Assembly (NCBI RefSeq): GCF_035917675.1 | Contig: NZ_CP109104.1 | Coordinates: forward strand, 4,650,001 to 4,714,000 | Direction of reading: 5' to 3' | Length of the DNA: 64,000 nucleotides | Source of the DNA: Streptomyces sp. NBC_01775 | Lineage (GTDB): Bacteria > Actinomycetota > Actinomycetes > Streptomycetales > Streptomycetaceae | Position numbers and translations under genes: made by a program | Shown: one piece after another, positions 58,405-64,000 of the stretch | Position numbering within the stretch: position 1 is the stretch's first letter | How the letters are laid out: every line of letters starts with the position of its first letter | The notes under the pieces: generated by a model | What the model saw: only the letters and a program-made list of their open reading frames with translations | Databases searched by the model: none | Told to the model about the DNA's origin: nothing

Positions 58405-59630
58405 GCGAGCGACGTAGGGGTCTCGGGCGAGGGCTCGGTGCGCTGATCCCGGCAGCGCCGAGCGGTACGGACACGGTCGAGGCGTCGGAGGACGAACGCC
58501 AGTCGCAGGGATCCACCTCCCCCACCGCCGTCCCCGTCTTCACCCCGGACGCCGGCTCCCGGGGGGTCGCGGCGGCCAAGGTCGCCGGGCTGACCCAGGC
58601 GCCGAACGGGGATCGCCGGGCCGTTTCACGTGAAACGGAGCAGGGAGCCGGAGCGAACGGGACCGCCGCCGGGGCGGACACTGCCGGGGAGGACCGTGCG
58701 GGTGCGAAGAGCGCCGACGGTGCCGGCCCGGGGCCCGACGCAGCGGGCGACGGGGCAGCTGTCGAGGAGGTGGCCGGGGCGTTCTTCGCGGAGGTGCCGC
58801 TGGACGCGGTCACCCCCAACCCACGTCAGCCGCGTGAGGTCTTCGACGAGGACGCGCTTTCCGAGCTGGTCACCTCCATCAAGGAGGTGGGACTGCTCCA
58901 GCCGGTCGTCGTACGGCAGATCGGGCCCGACAGCTACGAGCTGATCATGGGCGAGCGCCGCTGGCGGGCCTGCCGGGAGGCCGGCCTGGAGCGGATCCCG
59001 GCCATCGTCCGGGCGACCGACGACGAGAAGCTGCTCCTGGACGCGCTGCTGGAGAACCTGCACCGCGCACAGCTCAACCCGCTGGAAGAGGCAGCCGCCT
59101 ACGACCAGCTGCTCAAGGACTTCAACTGCACCCACGACCAGCTCGCGGACCGTATCGGGCGCTCGCGCCCCCAGGTGTCCAACACCCTGCGGCTGCTGCG
59201 GCTCTCCCCCTCCGTCCAGCGGCGGGTGGCGGCGGGGGTGCTCTCCGCCGGGCATGCCAGGGCGCTGCTGTCGGTCGAGGACGGCGAGGAGCAGGACAAG
59301 CTCGCCCACCGGATCGTGGCCGAGGGGCTGTCGGTGCGGGCGGTCGAGGAGATCGTCACGCTGATGGGCTCCACGCCCAAGAGCACGCCGAAGTCCAAGG
59401 GGCCCCGGGCGGGGGCCCGGGTCTCCCCGGCGCTGAATCATCTGGCGGGTCGGCTCTCGGACCGCTTCGAGACCCGGGTGAAGGTCGACCTGGGTCAGAA
59501 GAAGGGAAAGATCGTCGTCGAGTTCGCCTCCATGGATGACCTGGAGCGGATCCTGGGGCAGCTCGCCCCGGGGGAGGGCCGGGTCCTGGAGCAGAAGCTC
59601 ACGGAGGACGACGCCGACGAGGAGTCGTAA
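58401..59630 (+). CDS. parB: Chromosome partitioning protein ParB
   Basis: 409 residues. N-terminus [16 protein letters not shown], a low-complexity region (~20-130) that includes AVSRETEQ encoded by parS 2, then NPRQPRE and [21 protein letters not shown] (the CTP-binding GERR box), helix-turn-helix [22 protein letters not shown] (split) and a C-terminal dimer domain. It spreads from parS sites and slides as a CTP-bound clamp. GTGA overlap with parA. Confidence 0.96.
   Translation: MSERRRGLGRGLGALIPAAPSGTDTVEASEDERQSQGSTSPTAVPVFTPDAGSRGVAAAKVAGLTQAPNGDRRAVSRETEQGAGANGTAAGADTAGEDRAGAKSADGAGPGPDAAGDGAAVEEVAGAFFAEVPLDAVTPNPRQPREVFDEDALSELVTSIKEVGLLQPVVVRQIGPDSYELIMGERRWRACREAGLERIPAIVRATDDEKLLLDALLENLHRAQLNPLEEAAAYDQLLKDFNCTHDQLADRIGRSRPQVSNTLRLLRLSPSVQRRVAAGVLSAGHARALLSVEDGEEQDKLAHRIVAEGLSVRAVEEIVTLMGSTPKSTPKSKGPRAGARVSPALNHLAGRLSDRFETRVKVDLGQKKGKIVVEFASMDDLERILGQLAPGEGRVLEQKLTEDDADEES
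58623..58636. other. parS: parS site 2
   Basis: Perfect GTTTCACGTGAAAC within parB, read there as Val-Ser-Arg-Glu-Thr. Confidence 0.95.
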
Positions 59631-59682
59631 CGGGCAGCGCTCACACCACAGAGTGTGCGCCCACAACCCAAAATGGCACCGC

Positions 59683-59729
59683 CGAGCTGTCGCCCCATGG
59701 ATACGATGGATCCATGGGGCGACAGCTCG
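59683..59729. repeat. 20-bp perfect inverted repeat over the GNAT start codon
   Basis: The arm at 59683-59702 (CGAGCTGTCGCCCCATGGAT) is the exact reverse complement of 59710-59729, with a seven-base loop. The right arm contains the ATG at 59714 and codons 2-6 of the next gene. In RNA it would bury the start codon and could also end parB transcription. Confidence 0.9.
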
Positions 59730-60334
59730 TTCCGCTCACGCTGGACAATCTTTCCGATCTGCCCAAGCGCTGTCGCGGCTGTGTGTTCTGGGAGCTGGAT
59801 CCGGTCAGCGGTGAGGCCGCGGCGACGGCCGGGCGGTCGGACCTGGAGAAGGAGGCGTGGATCTCGGCCGTGCTCCTGGAGTGGGGCTCCTGCGGGCGGG
59901 TCGTCTATGTGGACGAGGCAGCGGTGGGCTTTGTGCTGTACGCGCCGCCGGCTTATGTGCCGAGATCCTTCGCCTTTCCCACCAGCCCTGTCTCCCCCGA
60001 CGCTGTGCAGCTGATGACCGCGTTCCTCCTGCCGGAGTTCCGGGGGCAGGGGCTGGGGCGGGTGATCGTGCAGACCGTCGCCAAGGATCTGCTCCGGCGG
60101 GGCTTCAAGGCGATGGAGGCGTTCGGGGACGCCCGGTGGAGGGAGCCGGCCTGTCTGCTGCCGGCCGACCATCTGCTGGCCGTCGGCTTCAAGACCGTGC
60201 GGCCCCACCCCCGCCATCCCCGCATGCGACTGGAGCTCCGCTCGACGGTCTCCTGGCGGGAGGACATGGAACGAGCGCTGGACCAACTGCTGGGCGCCGT
60301 CCACGGTAAGGAGCCGGCGCTGAGGCCGCTCTAG
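59714..60334 (+). CDS. GNAT-family N-acetyltransferase
   Basis: 206 residues. The acetyl-CoA loop is in EFRGQGLGRVIVQTV (the R/Q-x-x-G-x-G/A motif A), following MTAFLLP; the preceding strand is VYVDEAAVGFVLYAP. N-terminus RQLVPLTLDNLSDLPKRCRGCVFWE. Substrate unknown. This gene follows parB in streptomycetes. The start codon lies in the right arm of a 20-bp inverted repeat, and no ribosome site is visible nearby, so regulation at translation is likely. Confidence 0.87.
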   Translation: MGRQLVPLTLDNLSDLPKRCRGCVFWELDPVSGEAAATAGRSDLEKEAWISAVLLEWGSCGRVVYVDEAAVGFVLYAPPAYVPRSFAFPTSPVSPDAVQLMTAFLLPEFRGQGLGRVIVQTVAKDLLRRGFKAMEAFGDARWREPACLLPADHLLAVGFKTVRPHPRHPRMRLELRSTVSWREDMERALDQLLGAVHGKEPALRPL

Positions 60335-60379
60335 TGCCCCTCCCGGCAAGCTTTGCCCTGTCGCGTCGTCCGGCACGCA

Positions 60380-60585
60380 CTCCCCCGAGCTCTCCGAGCA
60401 GGGGGTGCCCCCAGCGGTGTTGGCGAAAAGCCCTGGTAGCTCCTTCCCCAAGCTCTCAGCTTCTCCCCCGGCCTTCGGCCGGGAGGTGCCCCCAGAGCAG
60501 GGGAGGCCCCGATCAAGGGCTTCCGGCCGCCTTGCGATCGCACGCTCCCCCACGCTCGGCTCCGCTCGCGCGGGCGGTGCCCCCA
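60380..60585. repeat. Array of three short palindromic repeats (CTCCCCC...GGTGCCCCCA)
   Basis: Units at 60380-60413, 60473-60494 and 60545-60585 each begin CTCCCCC, contain a short hairpin such as GGCCTTCGGCC, and end GGTGCCCCCA. They lie in the 422-bp spacer between the GNAT gene and trxA, which has no gene. Similar units are scattered in streptomycete genomes; the copy in recF at 47362-47389 belongs to the same group. Confidence 0.75.
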
Positions 60586-60697
60586 CGACGACGCTCCTTC
60601 CGGGCAAACATTGCCGGTCACGGCACTAGTTCTCGCGCTTGCCGCTGGGCTGCGATTGGCCTGCGACAGGCTGCGGCTGGGGAGGCTCCGCATACGA

Positions 60698-60733
60698 CTG
60701 GGGGCGCGGTTTCACGTGAAACCGCGCCCCCAG
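60698..60733. other. parS: parS site 3 inside a 36-bp perfect palindrome
   Basis: parS occupies 60709-60722. The match extends 11 bases beyond it on both sides (CTGGGGGCGCG and its complement), so 60698-60733 is one perfect 18+18 palindrome. It lies 24 bp beyond the trxA stop and can act as its transcription terminator on the minus strand. Confidence 0.93.
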
Positions 60734-60756
60734 CGCCGTGCCGATGGAGTGGCTCT

Positions 60757-61086
60757 TCAGCCGATGAACTCGGCGAGGTCCTTCTCGATGGCGGCCTTCG
60801 GCTTGGCGCCGACGATGGTCTTGACGACCTCGCCGCCCTTGTAGACGTTCATGGTCGGGATCGACATGATGCCGTACTTCGCCGCCACGGCCGGGTTCTC
60901 GTCGATGTTGAGCTTGACGACCGTCAGCTTCTCGGTGTTCTCGGAGGCGATGGCCTCCAGGGACGGGGCGATCTGACGGCAGGGGCCGCACCAGGCCGCC
61001 CAGAAGTCGACCAGTACGGGCTTGTCGCTGTTGAGGACGACGTCCTCGAAGTCTGCGTCGGTCGCGGTAACGGTGGCACCGGCCAT
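60757..61086 (-). CDS. trxA: Thioredoxin
   Basis: 109 residues. The active site is WCGPCRQ in FWAAWCGPCRQIAP; the cis-Pro is in SIPTMNVYKGGE. Single cytoplasmic thioredoxin. ATG at 61086 after GAGGAGAAG. It lies 83 bp downstream of trxB, on the same strand, so they form the usual trxBA operon for disulfide reduction, controlled in S. coelicolor by SigR. Confidence 0.97.
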   Translation of the reverse strand: MAGATVTATDADFEDVVLNSDKPVLVDFWAAWCGPCRQIAPSLEAIASENTEKLTVVKLNIDENPAVAAKYGIMSIPTMNVYKGGEVVKTIVGAKPKAAIEKDLAEFIG

Positions 61087-61169
61087 GGTGCTTCTCCTCA
61101 TTCGTGGGTTGGTGCTGCTGGGGAGTGGGTCGTACGGGGAGAGGATCGGACGCCCGGGTGTGCGTCCCG

Positions 61170-62156
61170 TCAGACGGCGGCTGCGGTCTTCTCCGGTTCG
61201 GGGGTCTCTTCGGCGTCGGCGTCGGTGAGGGCGGCGAGGAAGCGCTCGGCGTCCAGGGCCGCGGAGCAGCCGGTGCCGGCGGCGGTGATCGCCTGGCGGT
61301 AGGTGTGGTCGACCACATCACCCGCGGCGAAGACGCCGGGGACGTTGGTGCGGGTGGAGGGTGCGTCGACCTTGAGGTAGCCCTCGTCGTCCATGGCCAG
61401 GACGCCCTTGAACAGCTCGACGCGGGGGTCGTGGCCGATGGCGACGAACAGGCCCGTGACGTCCAGCTCGCGGGTCTCGCCGTTCTCGGTGTCGCGCAGC
61501 GTCAGGGAGGAGAGCTTGCTCTCCTTGCTGTGGATCTCGGCGACCTCGCTGTTCCAGGCGAAGGAGATCTTCGGGTCGGCGAAGGCCCGCTCCTGCATCG
61601 CCTTGGAGGCGCGCAGGGTGTCGCGGCGGTGGACGATGGTGACCGAGTCGGCGAAGCGGGAGAGGAAGGTCGCCTCTTCCATCGCGGTGTCGCCGCCGCC
61701 GATGACGGCGATGTTCTGGCCCTTGAAGAAGAAGCCGTCACACGTGGCGCAGTACGACACACCGCGGCCGGAGAGCTCGTCCTCCATGGGCAGACCCAGC
61801 TTGCGGTGCTGGGAGCCGGTGGAGACGATCACGGTCTTGGCGCGGTGGACCGTGCCGGCGGAGTCTGTGACGGTCTTGACCGGGCCCGACAGGTCGATGG
61901 CGGTGACGTCGTCGGGGATCAGCTCGGCACCGAAGCGCTCGGCCTGGGCGCGCATGCTGTCCATCAGCTCGGGGCCCAGGATGCCTTCCTGGAACCCGGG
62001 GAAGTTCTCGACCTCCGTCGTGTTCATCAGTGCGCCACCCGCCGTGACGGAACCCTCGAACACCAGCGGCTTCAGCGACGCTCGGGCGGTATACAGCGCA
62101 GCCGTATATCCGGCCGGGCCCGAACCGATGATGATGACGTTGCGGACGTCGCTCAC
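61170..62156 (-). CDS. trxB: Thioredoxin reductase
   Basis: 328 residues. FAD site [16 protein letters not shown], redox pair in [15 protein letters not shown] site [13 protein letters not shown], and the C-terminal FAD motif [21 protein letters not shown] (split). It reduces thioredoxin with NADPH. GTG at 62156. A SigR-type promoter lies upstream. Confidence 0.97.
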   Translation of the reverse strand: MSDVRNVIIIGSGPAGYTAALYTARASLKPLVFEGSVTAGGALMNTTEVENFPGFQEGILGPELMDSMRAQAERFGAELIPDDVTAIDLSGPVKTVTDSAGTVHRAKTVIVSTGSQHRKLGLPMEDELSGRGVSYCATCDGFFFKGQNIAVIGGGDTAMEEATFLSRFADSVTIVHRRDTLRASKAMQERAFADPKISFAWNSEVAEIHSKESKLSSLTLRDTENGETRELDVTGLFVAIGHDPRVELFKGVLAMDDEGYLKVDAPSTRTNVPGVFAAGDVVDHTYRQAITAAGTGCSAALDAERFLAALTDADAEETPEPEKTAAAV

Positions 62157-62212
62157 GGGAGTCTTCCTTGTCTGCCGACTGCTTACCGGGATCTTCTGCC
62201 GAGGCTTTGCAC

Positions 62213-62250
62213 CCCGTCCAACGGATCCTACGGGGCAGACATTCCCGTGC
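62213..62250 (-). promoter_or_regulatory. SigR-type promoter of trxBA
   Basis: On the minus strand GGGAAT (62246-62241) is followed after exactly 18 bases by GTT (62222-62220). This matches the S. coelicolor SigR consensus GGAAT-N18-GTT, known to drive trxBA under thiol-oxidative stress. Transcription would start a few bases beyond. Confidence 0.85.
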
Positions 62251-62262
62251 CGCCAGGGCGTG

Positions 62263-63363
62263 TCACCCGCGCGGGTACGTCCGCTTGATGAGTACTTTCC
62301 CGGGACCCGAACGCTCGGCGCTCACACAGGAGGGGTCGACCACATAGGCGTCCACACGCCGTGGATCACCGCCCTTGTGCGGGAGGACGACCAGATAGCC
62401 CGTGTGGCCCTCGAAGGTGGCGTCGGGGTCGAAGGCGAGCGGGACCTCCGTACGGTGGATGCCGTCACGCACACAGGAGGGGACGACCGCCGCGTCTCCG
62501 GCCCGGTCGTCGCGGAGGGTGTTGTTCTCGCCGCCGGGGCTCTGCTTGGTGTCCAGGGTCGGAGTGCCGGTCGGGCGGACGGTCCCCTCGCCGCTCTCGG
62601 TGGGCGTCGTCGTCTTCTGGCCGGAGAGCAGGTGCTGTACGCGCCGGCGCAGCTTCTGGTCGTCGCTGCTGCCGCCCGTGTCGGGGGAACCGGTGGTGTC
62701 TGGTGCGGTGTTGGGGGCCTGGCGTCGCGCGTCGTCGGCGGCGCCCGAGCTGACCTCCACGGACCGTTGATCGGTGAAGCTCTGGAGTGCGATGCCACCG
62801 AGGCCGAGCGCTACGACGGAGGCCGCTGCCGCGAGGGTGACGGTACGCCAGCGCCGGCGCCGTCCGCCGGGACGGCCCCGTCCTGGGCCGGTGGAGCCTG
62901 GGCCGGTGGAGGCCGGGGCGTGTCCGGCGGGGCGGTCCTTGGGGGTCGGCCTTGTACTGGCCGGCCTTGTTTCACGTGAAACGGCGTTCTCGGAGATGGC
63001 TGTTTCACGTGAAACAGCGGCACCCTCGCCGTCCGGCGTCGTGGCATCCAGCAGCACCTCCGCCGCGAGGGCGGCGTCGATGCGGCTGGCCACCTCCTCC
63101 GGCATACGTGCCGGGCCCGGAAGAGTGCCGAGCAGCTCGCGGATGTCTGCCAGCGAGGCGTGGACGTCGGCGCACAGCTCGCACTCGGACAGGTGGGCGC
63201 GCAGCTCTGTCTGGCGTTCGACGGGGAGGATCCCCTCGCTCAGCGCGGAGAGCTCTTCGACCTCGGGGTGCGCCTCGAGCGCCTCGGGGTGTGCCTCGTG
63301 CTCGTGCGGTCCGGAGTTGCCGTCCCGCCCCGAGGTCCCGCCGGGGAAAGGAGTGGATGTCAT
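62263..63363 (-). CDS. Anti-sigma factor, membrane-anchored, partner of the ECF sigma factor
   Basis: 366 residues. A cytoplasmic zinc-finger-like anti-sigma region is at ~30-75: [15 protein letters not shown] with H-x3-C-x2-C, preceded by [13 protein letters not shown]. One membrane helix (~175-195, [20 protein letters not shown]) and an extracytoplasmic Thr/Ser-rich tail with a beta-domain at the end ([19 protein letters not shown]). Two parS sites fall in the ~120-140 region, coding [16 protein letters not shown]. The ATG overlaps the sigma stop (ATGA). It likely binds the sigma factor until a signal releases it. Confidence 0.85.
   Translation of the reverse strand: MTSTPFPGGTSGRDGNSGPHEHEAHPEALEAHPEVEELSALSEGILPVERQTELRAHLSECELCADVHASLADIRELLGTLPGPARMPEEVASRIDAALAAEVLLDATTPDGEGAAVSRETAISENAVSRETRPASTRPTPKDRPAGHAPASTGPGSTGPGRGRPGGRRRRWRTVTLAAAASVVALGLGGIALQSFTDQRSVEVSSGAADDARRQAPNTAPDTTGSPDTGGSSDDQKLRRRVQHLLSGQKTTTPTESGEGTVRPTGTPTLDTKQSPGGENNTLRDDRAGDAAVVPSCVRDGIHRTEVPLAFDPDATFEGHTGYLVVLPHKGGDPRRVDAYVVDPSCVSAERSGPGKVLIKRTYPRG
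62969..62982. other. parS: parS site 4
   Basis: Perfect GTTTCACGTGAAAC within the anti-sigma gene, read as VSRET on the minus strand. Confidence 0.95.
63002..63015. other. parS: parS site 5
   Basis: Perfect GTTTCACGTGAAAC 33 bp from site 4 in the same frame, again coding VSRET. Confidence 0.95.
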
Positions 63364-64000
63364 GCCTGCCCCCCTCCCTTCACGGCGCCGGGTCCTGTGG
63401 TGTCCTGCCTCGCGTCCCGCGGAACGTCTCTCGCAGCTGGGACGGATGTCCCCTGAGTCCGGTTCCTTCCCCCACCGCCCTCGCCCTCGTCCTTGTCGTC
63501 GGCGCTTCCGCCGGTCCGGTGCCACAAGTGCGCGACGAGAGGGAGAAGGCGGGCGCGGCCCCGCGCGCAGCGGCTCTTGACCGTGCCGACGGCCACATCG
63601 AGCACCTCGGCCGCCTCGGCGACGGGGTAGCCCTGCATGTCGACGAGGACGAGTGCCGCGCGCTGTTCCACGGGAAGCTCGGAGAGTGCCCCGATCACCT
63701 GCCGGTGCAGATCCTCGCGCTCGGCCGGGACGGCGGCGGACTCGTGCGGCTCCAGGAGCTGTTCCAGCCGCTCCGTGTCGTCGGTGAGCGTGGCACGGCG
63801 GGAGGCGGCCTTGCGGGTGCGGTCCAGGCAGGCGTTGACGGTTATGCGGTGCAGCCAGGTGGTGACGGCGGACTGGCCCCGGAAGGTGTGGGCCGCGCGG
63901 TAGGCGGAGATGAGGGCGTCCTGCACGGCGTCGGCTGCCTCCTCGCGGTCGCCGAGGGTGCGCAGCGCGACGGCCCACAGCCGGTCGCGGTGGCGGCGGA
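63360..64000 (-). CDS. sigM: ECF RNA polymerase sigma factor (cut at window edge)
   Basis: The frame runs from the right edge to the stop at 63360-63362, so only the C-terminal ~213 residues are present. Region 2 is RHRDRLWAVALRTLGDREEAADAVQDALISAYRAAHTFRG, seen in parts (DREEAADAVQDALI is region 2.1-2.2; TTWLHRITVNACLDRTRK is 2.4). Region 4 is LSELPVEQRAALVLVDMQGYPVAEAAEVLDVAVGTVKSRCARGRARL, in parts. Place beside trxBA matches sigM of S. coelicolor. The C-terminal tail is Gly/Arg/Asp-rich. Confidence 0.9.
   Translation of the reverse strand, partial: RRHRDRLWAVALRTLGDREEAADAVQDALISAYRAAHTFRGQSAVTTWLHRITVNACLDRTRKAASRRATLTDDTERLEQLLEPHESAAVPAEREDLHRQVIGALSELPVEQRAALVLVDMQGYPVAEAAEVLDVAVGTVKSRCARGRARLLPLVAHLWHRTGGSADDKDEGEGGGGRNRTQGTSVPAARDVPRDARQDTTGPGAVKGGGQA

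Overview
The window is about 64 kb of very GC-rich DNA with dense GTG/ATG starts, frequent GTGA/ATGA stop-start overlaps and the gene order of an actinomycete, almost certainly Streptomyces or a close relative. The strongest evidence is the origin region: rsmG-khpB-yidC-yidD-rnpA-rpmH | dnaA | oriC | dnaN-gnd-recF-dciA-gyrB-gyrA, with parA-parB and five perfect parS sites (GTTTCACGTGAAAC) beside it, plus the streptomycete cell-growth genes crgA, class E sortases, PASTA kinase and FtsW/PBP. I name the genus from this gene content and from recognisable protein families; no search was run.

Layout. 1-2.8 kb: an acyl-CoA dehydrogenase tail, a J-domain/rhodanese pair, and a divergent HxlR regulator/azoreductase pair. 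3.3 kb: tRNA-Leu(CAG). 3.7-11.8 kb: one long operon for growth and division signalling (two FHA proteins, PP2C phosphatase, FtsW/RodA glycosyltransferase, class B PBP, PASTA Ser/Thr kinase). 12-17.5 kb: three class E sortases interleaved with a glutamine amidotransferase, a small membrane protein, a DUF881 protein and crgA; a DnaA-box group follows. 17.8-20.9 kb: rhomboid protease, cyclophilin, DUF5324 and STAS proteins. 21-32 kb is the accessory stretch: a three-gene UDG-like/amidohydrolase/S41-peptidase operon, a small secreted protein, an NTF2-like protein, an HTTM/DUF5819 membrane pair, a large ice-binding-like surface protein with a Cys/His/Lys-rich repeat tail, and a decayed tyrosine-recombinase remnant beside tRNA-Ala(TGC). 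32-40.5 kb: HTH protein and a second Ser/Thr kinase, a VWA-protein pair, DLW-39, an unassigned acidic protein, a truncated methyltransferase, an MORN-like repeat protein and tRNA-Ile(GAT). 40.6-60 kb: replication and segregation core. 60-64 kb: a palindromic repeat array, trxA-trxB behind a sequence matching the SigR promoter, and an ECF sigma/anti-sigma pair running off the end.

How the genes work together. The core encodes initiation (DnaA, oriC), elongation clamp (DnaN), repair (RecF), helicase loading (DciA), topology (gyrase) and origin segregation (ParAB-parS), next to envelope growth control (PknB/PstP/FHA acting on FtsW/PBP, CrgA, sortases). The best candidates for undescribed biology are the UDG-like/amidohydrolase/S41 operon (21169-25080), the ice-binding-like repeat protein with DUF5819 and HTTM (26931-30857), and several DNA-level structures: a parS site placed inside a 36-bp perfect palindrome, a 20-bp inverted repeat over a start codon, a palindromic repeat copy inside recF, and DnaA boxes downstream of crgA.
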